Of a stretch of 64,000 bases of DNA, positions 1-7,738 are shown piece after piece. The stretch covers positions 62,001 to 126,000 of the forward strand of contig JAJZIR010000004.1 of assembly GCA_021810505.1 (NCBI GenBank). Direction: 5' to 3'. Each line of letters begins with the position of its first letter. Position 1 is the first letter of the stretch. This DNA is from a bacterium. GTDB lineage: Bacteria; Deinococcota; Deinococci; Deinococcales; Deinococcaceae. The notes under the pieces are model-generated. The model was not told where the DNA came from. It saw only the letters and a program-made list of their open reading frames with translations, and searched no databases. Both the position numbers and the translations under genes were made by a program.

Positions 1-23
1 TTTCGGCAAGTCTACCAGCGGAG

Positions 24-1352
24 CTAGTTACCCTTGACCTGGTATCCCTGGCCCTTGGCGTAGCTCAAAACGTCGTTCTGCCAGGCGTCCAGGGAAGCCG
101 CCCAGCCCATCTTGCCGCTCACGGCGGCGGCGGCGTAGCGATTGAAGCTGTTATTGGCGTAGAGGAACCAGGGAGCCCAGACGAAGTTGACGGGAACTCC
201 CCTGGAGGCCTGCGCGTAGATCTGGGCGATGTTCTGGCCGCCGAAGAACTTGCTGGGGTTCTGGTGGGGATCATGCAGGGCCGGCAAGGACAGGCCGGCC
301 CGATCAGCCGGGAACAGGCCGCCGTTCTGCCAGTTAAGCGCCACCGCGGTGGGCGCGGCGTTGATCCAGAGGGCGAAGATGGCGGCCGCCTGCTTGTGCT
401 TGCTCTGGATGGTCACCACATCGGAGGAGCCGCCCCAGTTCCCGCTGGCGAAGTGCCCACCAGCGGTCCACTGCGGCAGCGGAGCGGCCCGCCAGTCTCC
501 GGCGCTGACCGAGCCCAGCGTGCTGGCCAGGCTTCCTGGGCCCCAGGCTGCCTGCACCAGCAAGGCAACCTGCCCCTTGGCCAGGGCGCTGTTCAGCTCG
601 CTGGTGAAGTCGGGCAGAGTCGCAACCTCGCCGGCCTTGACCAGCTTGCCCCAGAAAGACATCACCCGCTTGGCCGCCGCATTGTTGAGGCTCTGGGTCC
701 AGGTATGGCCGCTGTGGGTCCAGAAGCGCCCACCGTCAGCCCAGGCCAAGCCCATCACCCAGGGCGCGTAGGTGGAAAAGAAGTCGCTGAAGTAGATCTT
801 CCCGCCGCTCTCGCGCTTGAGCTTGGCGGCGTCGGCCGCGAACTGCGCCCAGGTCTTGGGGACGGCGAGCCCGTACTTCTTGAAGATATCGGCCCGGTAG
901 TTGAGGGCAAAGGGCCCGGTGTCTTGAGGGATCGCGTAGACGGCGCTGCCCTGAGGGGAGACCTGACCCCAAGTCCAAGGCACGAACAGGCTTTTGTACT
1001 TGGACATGCCGTACTTAGTCAGGTTGACCAGGCCGCCGTAGTTGATGAAGTCCGGAAGGAAATCGTACTCGACCTGAGCGACATCGGGCGCACCGGTCCC
1101 GGCCTTGAGCGCGGTCAGCAGCTTGGTGTACTCGGCCGACCCCGATCCCACATTGCTCCATTTGATGTGGATCTTGGGATAGACCTTTTCAAAGGCCGCC
1201 ACGGTCTTGTCGATGCCGGGCACCCAGGACCAGAAGGTGAGAGTGACCGGAGGGCCGCTGTAGGCGGGAAACGCGGGGGTCTGGGCCAGAGCCGCCGATG
1301 CGAGGAGCAGGGTAGGGACAGCGAGCAGGCGAGCCGGAAGGGGAATCTTCAT
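24..1352 (-). CDS. Extracellular solute-binding protein, sugar ABC importer (family 1)
   Basis: Secreted or lipid-anchored periplasmic receptor that delivers a sugar-like ligand to an ABC importer. The 442-residue protein starts MKIPLPARLLAV, a basic then hydrophobic signal peptide ending near ALAQ. The mature part begins with the typical family-1 pattern VTLTFWSWVPG and contains GAPDVAQVEYD. I chose the ATG at 1352 because AAAGGA lies a few bases upstream; a start 15 bases earlier would place that Shine-Dalgarno inside the gene. No permease lies in the window; partners would be just beyond the left edge. The ligand cannot be read from sequence. Confidence 0.85.
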   Translation of the reverse strand: MKIPLPARLLAVPTLLLASAALAQTPAFPAYSGPPVTLTFWSWVPGIDKTVAAFEKVYPKIHIKWSNVGSGSAEYTKLLTALKAGTGAPDVAQVEYDFLPDFINYGGLVNLTKYGMSKYKSLFVPWTWGQVSPQGSAVYAIPQDTGPFALNYRADIFKKYGLAVPKTWAQFAADAAKLKRESGGKIYFSDFFSTYAPWVMGLAWADGGRFWTHSGHTWTQSLNNAAAKRVMSFWGKLVKAGEVATLPDFTSELNSALAKGQVALLVQAAWGPGSLASTLGSVSAGDWRAAPLPQWTAGGHFASGNWGGSSDVVTIQSKHKQAAAIFALWINAAPTAVALNWQNGGLFPADRAGLSLPALHDPHQNPSKFFGGQNIAQIYAQASRGVPVNFVWAPWFLYANNSFNRYAAAAVSGKMGWAASLDAWQNDVLSYAKGQGYQVKGN

Positions 1353-1419
1353 AGGAGTCCTTTCCAAGAGAGAGCGAGGGCGCAGCCCCCGAGCCAGGAG
1401 TCTTCCTGATGGCGCGAGT

Positions 1420-1449
1420 ATCCTAGCCGGATTTTCGATTTGTTGTCAA
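1420..1449 (-). promoter_or_regulatory. Sigma-70-type promoter of the sugar-binding protein gene
   Basis: On the minus strand a perfect -35 TTGACA (1444-1449) is followed after 18 bp by TAGGAT (1420-1425). It points at the binding-protein gene starting at 1352. Confidence 0.6.
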
Positions 1450-1463
1450 GATGGCAAGTGAGC

Positions 1464-1475
1464 GCAATGGATTGC
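1464..1475. promoter_or_regulatory. Small palindrome GCAAT-GG-ATTGC, candidate operator
   Basis: A perfect 5-bp inverted repeat with a 2-bp centre lies 14 bp upstream of the -35 box of the sugar-binding protein promoter, a position fitting an activator or upstream repressor site. No regulator gene is adjacent, so the partner is unknown. Confidence 0.35.
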
Positions 1476-1511
1476 AAGCAGTTTTTTCAGGAATTGTTTT
1501 TATTTAGCCAT

Positions 1512-1545
1512 ATAAAAGGTATGGAGCCCGGTCGGGCTCCATACC
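1512..1545 (-). terminator. Intrinsic terminator of aspC
   Basis: Perfect 13-bp arms (1518-1530 and 1533-1545, GGTATGGAGCCCG and its complement) with a 2-nt loop. Read on the minus strand the hairpin is followed by TTTTAT, 20 bases after the aspC stop. It would end the aspC transcript before the next minus-strand promoter. Confidence 0.85.
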
Positions 1546-1565
1546 TGGGGGCAGAGAGCAGGGGA

Positions 1566-2726
1566 TCAGGCGGTCACACCCATCAGCTGGCCGATCCTTT
1601 CCAGCGCCGAGGCGATCTGCTCCAGGCTGGTGGCGTAGCTCAAGCGCACTCGTCCGGGCGCAGCGAAGTCGGTACCCGGGACCACCGCCACCCTGGCCTG
1701 TTCCAGCAGGATGCGCGAGGCTTCCAACTCGTCTCGGTGCAGCGCCGAGATATCGGCCATGACGTAGAAAGCCCCGTCCGGGGTGGGGGTAGATAACCCC
1801 AGGGCGTTCAGGCCGGCCACAATCCGGTCGCGGCGCAGGCGGAACTGCTCTCTGGCCATCTGGATGAAGGCGGCGCTGCCCGAAAGGGCGGCAATGGTCG
1901 CCCACTGGGCGATCGAGTTGGGGTTCGAGGTGCTCTGGCCCTGGATGGCATTCATGGCGTCGATCAGTGGCTTAGGGCCAGCTGCGTAGCCGATCCGCCA
2001 ACCCGTCATGGCGTAGGCCTTAGAAGCCCCGTTGATGGTCAGGACCTGCTCGGCACCGAAGCTGGCAGCCGACACGTGCACGGCGTCGTAGATGATGTGC
2101 TCGTACATCTCATCGGTGATCACCAAAAGTCCGTGCTGAGCCGCGATCTCGACTACCCGGCGGATGGTCTCCTCTGGATATACCGCTCCAGTCGGATTAG
2201 CCGGGCTATTGATCAGGATCGCTCGGGTCTTAGGCCCCACCCGCTCGGCGACAGCTTGGGGGTCGAGCTGGTAGCCCGCAGAGGCCCCGGTCGGAACGGC
2301 CACCGGCACGCCGCCGGCGAAGGAGATCATCTCCGGGTAGCTCACCCAGTAAGGGGCCGGGACGATCACCTCGTCGCCGGGATCCAGCAGCGCCATGAAA
2401 GCGTTGAAGAGGGCCTGCTTTCCGCCGGTAGAGACGCTGATCTGGTCCGGGCGGTAAGTCAGGCCGTTTTCGCGCTTCAGCTTCTCGGCGATAGCTTCTC
2501 TGAGCTCGGGGACGCCCTGCACCGGGGTGTATTTGGTCTTTCCCTCGCGCATCGCCTGGACGGCAGCCTGCTTGATATGCTCGGGCGTATCGAAGTCGGG
2601 CTCGCCTGCCGCCATGCTGATGACGTCGATCCCCTCGCGGCGCAGCTGCATGGCGCGGGCCGTCACCGCTAGGGTGCTGGAAGGTTTAAGTTTCCGGACC
2701 CGCTCGGAAAGTTGGATGGGAGCCAT
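1566..2726 (-). CDS. aspC: Aspartate aminotransferase (class I PLP enzyme)
   Basis: Cytosolic transaminase converting aspartate and 2-oxoglutarate to oxaloacetate and glutamate. The 386 residues match the usual length. Visible fold-I motifs are GEPDFDTPEH near 41-50, NSPANPTG near 173-180, the PLP-phenol aspartate and tyrosine in ITDEMYEH (D205, Y208), the Schiff-base lysine in NGASKAYAMTG (K236) and the C-terminal RLSYATS. The pattern is of the subgroup Ig enzymes and from memory resembles Thermus AspC. The gene is monocistronic with its own terminator. Related aminotransferases can also accept prephenate or other acids, so substrate range is inferred. Confidence 0.92.
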   Translation of the reverse strand: MAPIQLSERVRKLKPSSTLAVTARAMQLRREGIDVISMAAGEPDFDTPEHIKQAAVQAMREGKTKYTPVQGVPELREAIAEKLKRENGLTYRPDQISVSTGGKQALFNAFMALLDPGDEVIVPAPYWVSYPEMISFAGGVPVAVPTGASAGYQLDPQAVAERVGPKTRAILINSPANPTGAVYPEETIRRVVEIAAQHGLLVITDEMYEHIIYDAVHVSAASFGAEQVLTINGASKAYAMTGWRIGYAAGPKPLIDAMNAIQGQSTSNPNSIAQWATIAALSGSAAFIQMAREQFRLRRDRIVAGLNALGLSTPTPDGAFYVMADISALHRDELEASRILLEQARVAVVPGTDFAAPGRVRLSYATSLEQIASALERIGQLMGVTA

Positions 2727-2837
2727 GGGTCAGTCTACGTTAGAGCGCGGGGGGTAGGAGCTGCGCTTGTCTACGCACGATCCCTTGAGATAAAATCTAA
2801 CCACGCTGTGGACTCGATCCTGGCGGGCAGCCACTCT

Positions 2838-2913
2838 GGGTCGTTAGCTCAGCCGGTAGAGCAGCTGACTTTTAATCAGTAGGTCGTAGGTTCGAACCCT
2901 ACACGACCCACCA
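2838..2913 (+). tRNA. tRNA-Lys (anticodon TTT)
   Basis: Complete cloverleaf. Acceptor GGGTCGT pairs with ACGACCC (2903-2909), discriminator A, then an encoded CCA at 2911-2913. The D arm contains AGCTCAGCCGGTAGAGC, the anticodon loop reads CTTTTAA (TTT), and the T loop is GGTTCGAACCC. A box resembling TAAAAT lies about 45 bases upstream. Confidence 0.97.
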
Positions 2914-3240
2914 GAGAAAACGAAGTCCGGGACAGGTTTGTCACTAGAAAGCACATCGGGGATCCTGCCGCTCCGGTGCGCTTTTTACAGCTATGCAGCT
3001 ACCAGCTTGGAGCGACGTGCTGCCGGAAGCGAAAGGTACCCTGGCCGGGGCGTAACGACCGAGCCAGCAACCCACATCGGCAGGGCTTCCGCCCCTCGTT
3101 CCAGGAGAGGCCAGGACTTTCGGATTTCCAGAGGCCAGCGCCGCCCTGGAGAGCGCGAAGAGGCCCAGCACCCTGCCGCACCGTAAACCGATAGGTCGAG
3201 CTGCTTTGGGCTACCAAGTTTGCTCCAGCAGAGAGGCCAG
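2914..3240. other. Intergenic stretch after tRNA-Lys, no gene recognised
   Basis: About 330 bases without a convincing coding frame. The short open frames on both strands have no recognisable sequence or ribosome site. It ends where the first copy of the duplicated module begins. Confidence 0.5.
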
Positions 3241-3333
3241 AGGTAAGCTGAGACCACCCTGACAGGTATGGCCTACTGTCACGGCAGAGGTTTCGATGCG
3301 AGGACCTGGGAAGCGCAGATTCGCCGCTCTATC
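3241..3333 (+). repeat. Left copy of a ~93 bp duplicated operator/gene-start module
   Basis: Aligns without gaps to 4836-4929, differing at roughly one base in eight. It carries the inverted repeat TGACAG-N10-CTGTCA, a Shine-Dalgarno region and an ATG (3296) encoding MRGPGKRRFAALS, matching the first residues (MRGSGKRRFAALS) of the binding protein at 4891. Beyond about 3333 the similarity stops, so this is a truncated gene start. Confidence 0.85.
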
Positions 3334-3541
3334 CTCAACGTACGGGCCACAAAGGCACCAATGGCTTACCAGTCATGTTGTGACGTGCCCCTCAATGGTA
3401 CATCAGATGAGCCCTAAGTTTCTTCGGCGCGGAGTCCGGGTGCGGCCGACTGGATCGCTAACATTACGGCCTCACGCGGGTGCCGCGCAACTCGCGCCTC
3501 GTTGGGCAGATACCATTAGAAGCTAGCACGAGGGACACAAA
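3334..3541. other. Spacer with no recognisable gene before the hydrolase
   Basis: Lower GC than the surrounding genome. The frame opened by the truncated start at 3296 continues to 3526 but encodes nothing recognisable. It lies between the left repeat copy and the hydrolase gene. Confidence 0.4.
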
Positions 3542-4306
3542 ATGAAAAGAGGTCAATTCCATCATGGCGATCTGGCGTTGTCATACCTCGATACGGGTGG
3601 CGAAGGTCAAGCTCTGATCGCACTCCACGCACATTGGATGGAGGCCACCACCTACACTCGGTTTGCGGCTGCATTATTGCCAGACTGGCGTGTCGTCGCT
3701 CTAGATCAGCGCGGACACGGTCATTCAGACCACGCGTCGAATTATACGCGCGAAGACTATGTCGGCGATTTGGCTGCGCTGTTGGACCATCTCGAGCTAG
3801 ACAAAGCCGTTCTATTGGGCAACTCGCTCGGCGGCGTGAATGCCTTCCAGTTCGCCGCGCGGCATCCGGAGCGTGTAGAGGCACTCATCATTGAAGACAT
3901 CGGCGCTGCGCCTGATGCAGATGCTTCATTCGTGTTGGCTTGGGAGGGTTCCTTTCCAAGCCGTGAGGCGTTGGAAGAACATATCGGACCGCGGCTGGCG
4001 CCATACCTCTTGGATTCCTTCCGCTCTACGCAAAACGGCTGGCGGCTTGCGTTCGAACCTCGCGAGATGTTGGAGTCTCAGCTACGCCTGAATGGCAACC
4101 ATTGGGCTGATTGGCTCGCGAGTGGATGCCCGGCTCTCTTGATCCGGGGTCGCGAGAGCCGGGTTACGACACAAGACCAACTCGAGCAAATGGCAGCGCG
4201 ACGCCCCAATACTCATCTCGTGACGCTTGACGGTGGGCACGTGGTTCATCAGGACAATCCGAATGGCTTCGCAGACACGGTGCGAGAGTTCTTGCATGGC
4301 CTTTGA
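3542..4306 (+). CDS. Alpha/beta-hydrolase fold protein
   Basis: A cytosolic 254-residue hydrolase. The nucleophile elbow is GNSLGG (S95), the catalytic histidine is probably H233 in GGHVVH, and DQRGHGHSD near 55-63 is the usual strand-4/helix motif. The oxyanion region reads HAHW instead of HGxx. The ATG at 3542 follows a GAGGG site. The acid residue and substrate are not clear; esterase, lactonase or haloperoxidase-like activities are all possible. Codon use is noticeably less GC-biased than its neighbours and it sits between two copies of a duplicated module with a dead cupin gene behind it, which suggests acquisition by transfer. Confidence 0.85.
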   Translation: MKRGQFHHGDLALSYLDTGGEGQALIALHAHWMEATTYTRFAAALLPDWRVVALDQRGHGHSDHASNYTREDYVGDLAALLDHLELDKAVLLGNSLGGVNAFQFAARHPERVEALIIEDIGAAPDADASFVLAWEGSFPSREALEEHIGPRLAPYLLDSFRSTQNGWRLAFEPREMLESQLRLNGNHWADWLASGCPALLIRGRESRVTTQDQLEQMAARRPNTHLVTLDGGHVVHQDNPNGFADTVREFLHGL

Positions 4307-4351
4307 TCTCATGAGCTTGCGCACTGATTATGTGCGGCTCTCGCCCAGCAG

Positions 4352-4410
4352 CCACTTGAGCCGCGGCTTACCCTTCCGCTGCGCTCCAGGCCAAGCCGCG
4401 GCTCAAGTGG
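4352..4410. repeat. Perfect 18-bp inverted repeat with 23-nt loop
   Basis: Arms 4352-4369 and 4393-4410 (CCACTTGAGCCGCGGCTT and its exact complement). It lies just after the hydrolase stop. There is no T-run on the plus strand, so it is not a textbook terminator. A small mobile-element end or a processing hairpin is possible. Confidence 0.7.
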
Positions 4411-4442
4411 AACGTCAGGCGCGCTAATCAAAAGGCGCGGTG

Positions 4443-4822
4443 ATGATTAATCCTGAAGGTGTAGTTTCGGCGAGTTGGCGGAACATTCTCGCTCAAGAAA
4501 TCTTTCCAGGAATTCGCATGCGTATCCTCTGGTAGGGCACGAACGGCGCAAAGGCCAAGATTCTAGAAATCGACCTCGGTGCCAAATTCACAGCCTTTGA
4601 CACCCACTCTCCTGGCCCTGAAGAAGTCTTCGCGATATCTGGCGTGTTTAGCTATGGTGTCCACGATTATCCTACAGGTTCTTTATTCACGACTCAGTCG
4701 GCTCTGCGCACGTTCCGCAATCAGCGCAAAGTTGCGTGATTTTTGTGCTCTTCCCAGATGGGGTGAGCCAATGCGATCTCTTAAGAGGCTTCCCCAGCGG
4801 CCCTGAGAGACCGGATATTTGA
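4443..4822 (+). pseudogene. Degenerate ChrR-like cupin gene
   Basis: From the ATG at 4443 the frame reads 30 codons to an in-frame TAG at 4533-4535. Beyond it the same frame continues with cupin-like text (IDLGAKFTAFDTHSPGPEEVF, then GVFSYGVHDYPTGS). Near 4690-4710 the frame shifts: the next frame carries the expected end PQSAQSCVIFVLFPDG and closes at TGA 4820-4822. One nonsense codon and at least one frameshift make it nonfunctional. Intact relatives are small cupins, some acting as zinc anti-sigma or acetylacetone-type proteins. It is part of the low-GC patch with the hydrolase. Confidence 0.7.
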
Positions 4823-4835
4823 AGTCATGCTGGGG

Positions 4836-4929
4836 AGGTGGGCTGAAACCACCCTGACAGGCACGGTCTACTGTCACGGCGGAGGTTTCGATGCGAGGAT
4901 CTGGAAAGCGCCGATTCGCCGCCCTATCC
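4836..4929 (+). repeat. Right (functional) copy of the duplicated operator/gene-start module
   Basis: Homologous to 3241-3333. It contains the operator-like inverted repeat, the GGAGG ribosome site and the first ~13 codons of the solute-binding protein gene at 4891. Confidence 0.85.
4855..4876. promoter_or_regulatory. Inverted repeat TGACAG-N10-CTGTCA, candidate operator
   Basis: Perfect 6-bp arms 10 bp apart, 15 bp before the start codon of the binding-protein gene. The arms are conserved in the left module copy at 3260-3281 while the spacer differs at three positions, which argues that the arms matter. No regulator gene is adjacent. Confidence 0.5.
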
Positions 4930-6024
4930 CTGACTCTCTTAGGAAGCGCAGCCTTAGCGGCCCCAGCTTGTGGGACCACCCGGCCCATCACGCTCACCTT
5001 CTACTCCAGCGGTGATGTCAACGTACACCACCTCTGGGCCAGCGACCTCCTGCCCATGTACGCCAAGATCTGCAGCCAGGTACACATCCGCCTGGTGTTC
5101 TCCACCCATGGCACCGCCGACCAACTCACCCTGGACCGCTTGGCAGCGGCCAAACAGGCTGGCAAACCATCCGGCGTGGATCTCTGGGAGAGCGGGCTCT
5201 TGCTCGAGGCTGGACAGAGCGGATTGCTGCGCAAGTTGAGCCCAGCAGCTATTTCCAACTTGAAGCGGGTCAACCCGGAGGTCTTCGCCAGCTACGGCGG
5301 CTACGGGGTTCCCTACCGCGGAAGCTCGGTGGTTTTGGCCTACAACAGCAACCACATCGCGCACCCGCCCAGAACGCTGTCAGGTCTAGAGCGCTGGATC
5401 CAGGCCCATCCTGGGAAATTCACCTATAACCCTCCTAACACCGGAGGATCCGGGGACGCTTTCGTCCAGGCAGTGCTCGAACAGTTTCTCCAGCCAGCTG
5501 AAAGCAAGGCCTTCTTCACTGGCTACGCCCCCCAACTTGAAGCGCAGTGGAAGCCAGGCTGGCACGAACTCATCAAGCTCGGGAAGGACATGTACCAGGG
5601 GGGCTTCTACCCCCAGGGTAACGTCGGGGTTTTGCAGGCCCTAGGGCGCGGCAGCATCTGGATGGCACCGGTCTGGTCGGATATGTCGCTGAGCTACCTG
5701 GCGCAAGGGCTCTTGCCCTCCAGTATCAAGCTGGAGCAGCTACAACCTCCTTTCTACGGGGGGTCGGCCTACATCGGGATCCCCAAAGATAGCGCACACC
5801 CCCAAGCCGCTGAGGCTTTCTTGAACTGGCTCCTCACCCCGGGTCCCCAAGCCGTGGTCGTCCACCAGATGCACGGCTACCCAGGGGTAGAATGGAAGTA
5901 CGTCCCCTCTTCCGTGCAGCGGAAATTCGCTGCTATCGCTGAGAATTATGGGGTCGGATTCAGCCCCAAGTTCGACGCCGATATGGCGCAGAAGTGGTCG
6001 CAGAAGGTGGCGGGCAGCCATTGA
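4891..6024 (+). CDS. ABC importer solute-binding protein (YnjB/spermidine-like type)
   Basis: Exported receptor of 377 residues, first gene of a six-gene operon. It has a basic N-terminus MRGSGKRRF, a hydrophobic stretch and a probable cleavage near ALAAPACG; the cysteine could be lipidated. The mature chain starts ITLTFYSSGD and includes a WIQAHPGKFTYNPP segment seen in YnjB-type receptors. The ATG follows GGAGG at good spacing. The linked permeases, ATPase, glycerophosphodiester phosphodiesterase and PHP hydrolase point to an organophosphate such as a glycerophosphodiester, but the ligand is inferred only from context. Confidence 0.85.
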   Translation: MRGSGKRRFAALSLTLLGSAALAAPACGTTRPITLTFYSSGDVNVHHLWASDLLPMYAKICSQVHIRLVFSTHGTADQLTLDRLAAAKQAGKPSGVDLWESGLLLEAGQSGLLRKLSPAAISNLKRVNPEVFASYGGYGVPYRGSSVVLAYNSNHIAHPPRTLSGLERWIQAHPGKFTYNPPNTGGSGDAFVQAVLEQFLQPAESKAFFTGYAPQLEAQWKPGWHELIKLGKDMYQGGFYPQGNVGVLQALGRGSIWMAPVWSDMSLSYLAQGLLPSSIKLEQLQPPFYGGSAYIGIPKDSAHPQAAEAFLNWLLTPGPQAVVVHQMHGYPGVEWKYVPSSVQRKFAAIAENYGVGFSPKFDADMAQKWSQKVAGSH

Positions 6025-6935
6025 CCACGCTCCAGGCCGGTGCCCGCACCCAGCAGGAAAAGCGGCCGATCAGAGCGCAGCTGACCGGCCTTCTGCTGGT
6101 TGCGCCGCCGATCGCCCTGCTGGCTTTGCTGGTTGCCTGGCCTGCGGTCTCAGCGATCAGCTTTTCCCTGGGCCTGATCCCTGGAAACAACCTGCTGTTC
6201 AGCCAGGGCCTACACCTCATCCGCAGCGATCACCCTACCTTTCAGGTCTACAAAGCGCTGTGGGGGCAGCCCGCTTTCCGGGCTGACCTAGCCCTCACGG
6301 TCGGCGTAGCGCTTTGGAGCACCCTCTCCATCTGCGTCTTGGCCTACGCCCTAGCGCTGTACACGCACTTCCACCGCCACCGGCTAGCCACCCTACTCCG
6401 CAGCCTCTATCTGGTTCCGATGTTCGTCCCCGTGGTGATCGCCTCATACGGCCTGCTGCTGTTCTTCGAAGGTAGGGGTTGGCTGGGATCCCTAATCGCA
6501 CAGCTAGGAGCGCCCTACCGCTCCCCGATCTTCCATCAAGGTGGCGTGGTGCTAGGCCAAGTTTGGCAAGGAATCCCCTTCGGAGTCCTGCTCCTCGGTG
6601 CCGGCTTGGAGCAGATCGCACCCGAGCTGCTCGACGCAGCCAGGGATTGCGGGGCGAATATCTGGACTCTGCTGGGCCGGGTGATCCTCCCGCTCAACTG
6701 GACCGGATTGCTCATCGTCGCCACCTTCACCTTCATCGGAGGGATGGGGAGCTTTACTATCCCCTTCCTGCTAGGACCCAATGCCCCCCAGTTGCTGGCT
6801 GTAGAGATGAACAACTATTTCGGGAGCTTCGATCAACCGCAGCCCGCCGTCGCCATGGCGGTGCTGACCTTCCTGATCGCCAGCCTAGCCGGGGGGCTCT
6901 ACGTCTTCGCGACCTACCGCCAGAGAAAGCTATGA
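6021..6935 (+). CDS. ABC importer permease, first subunit
   Basis: Inner-membrane subunit with about six hydrophobic segments, starting with LLLVAPPIALLALLVAW. The EAA loop that contacts the ATPase is visible as ELLDAARDCGANIWTLLGRV. The TTG at 6021 overlaps the upstream TGA (ATTGA) and follows AAGGTGG, so I prefer it (304 residues); a GTG at 5994 in the same frame would overlap more and has no good ribosome site. It forms a heterodimer with the next gene product. Confidence 0.85.
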   Translation: MTTLQAGARTQQEKRPIRAQLTGLLLVAPPIALLALLVAWPAVSAISFSLGLIPGNNLLFSQGLHLIRSDHPTFQVYKALWGQPAFRADLALTVGVALWSTLSICVLAYALALYTHFHRHRLATLLRSLYLVPMFVPVVIASYGLLLFFEGRGWLGSLIAQLGAPYRSPIFHQGGVVLGQVWQGIPFGVLLLGAGLEQIAPELLDAARDCGANIWTLLGRVILPLNWTGLLIVATFTFIGGMGSFTIPFLLGPNAPQLLAVEMNNYFGSFDQPQPAVAMAVLTFLIASLAGGLYVFATYRQRKL

Positions 6936-7738
6936 GCCGCCCCCTCTCCAAAGTCACGGGCTGGGCTTTATTGATCGGCCTCAGCTTCTTTTTGATCGGC
7001 CCCCTGGTCAACCTGCTCCTCTGGGCTTTCAGCAGCCGTTGGCCCTACCCTTCCCTGCTCCCAGAGCACTGGTCCCTGCGTTGGTGGAGGTTCGTGCTCC
7101 AAGACCACTCCATCGCCCACGCGGTATGGGCCAGCCTCAGCACGGCGCCGGTCGTCACGCTGCTATCGGTCCTGCTCTGCCTGCCAGCTGCCTACGCCCT
7201 CTCCAGACTACCGGTCCCGGGTGGCCGCTTCTGGATGATCAGCCTCCTAGCCATCAATGCCTTTCCTAAATTCGGTCTCTACATCGCGATCGCCACCCTT
7301 TTCTTTCGGATCGGCCTAATCGGCACCTATTGGGGGGTGATCCTGATCCAGCTGCTGGGCACTGTCGTCTTCATGGTCTGGATTCCCAAGGCGGCCTTCG
7401 ACGCAGTTCCACGGGAACTCGAGGAAGCTGCCCGAGACTGCGGAGCCAAGCCGCTCGCCGTGTTCCTCAGAGTCACCCTGCCGATAGCTCTGCCCTCTAT
7501 CGCCATCGCGGCGATCCTGGCTTTCTTGGCTGCCTTCGACGAATCCCAGGGCACGCTGATCGTCGGAGCACCCAACATCACCACCATGCCCATCTTGATG
7601 TACCGCTTAGTCTCCAGCTACCCCCAGCCCGTCAGCGCCGTCTTCTCGGTCCTCCTGGGTCTTCCGTCCCTGACGCTGCTGCTGCTGGTCAGGCGGTCGC
7701 TGCTCTCCGGCCGGCTAGCGGCAGGCTTCGGTGTCTGA
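6932..7738 (+). CDS. ABC importer permease, second subunit
   Basis: A 268-residue membrane protein beginning MSRPLSKVTGWALLIG, six predicted hydrophobic helices, with the EAA motif ELEEAARDCGAKPLAVFLRV in the cytoplasmic loop. Its ATG overlaps the preceding stop as ATGA, indicating translational coupling. The open frame extends far upstream but the ATGA overlap and the start of the first helix fix the start. It pairs with the upstream permease and the ATPase that follows. Confidence 0.87.
   Translation: MSRPLSKVTGWALLIGLSFFLIGPLVNLLLWAFSSRWPYPSLLPEHWSLRWWRFVLQDHSIAHAVWASLSTAPVVTLLSVLLCLPAAYALSRLPVPGGRFWMISLLAINAFPKFGLYIAIATLFFRIGLIGTYWGVILIQLLGTVVFMVWIPKAAFDAVPRELEEAARDCGAKPLAVFLRVTLPIALPSIAIAAILAFLAAFDESQGTLIVGAPNITTMPILMYRLVSSYPQPVSAVFSVLLGLPSLTLLLLVRRSLLSGRLAAGFGV

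Noticed and set aside
264-1409. Long open frame opposite the sugar-binding protein gene
   Set aside because: Antisense shadow of a GC-rich gene: Gly/Arg/Pro-rich text, no family motif and no start signals.
4843-4874. Promoter CTGAAA...TACTGT before the binding-protein gene
   Set aside because: The spacer is 20 bp and the -35 is not kept in the left module copy; only the inverted repeat is well supported.
6479-6931. Upstream extension of the second permease frame
   Set aside because: Arg/Pro-rich shadow of the first permease; the ATGA overlap at 6932 fixes the real start.
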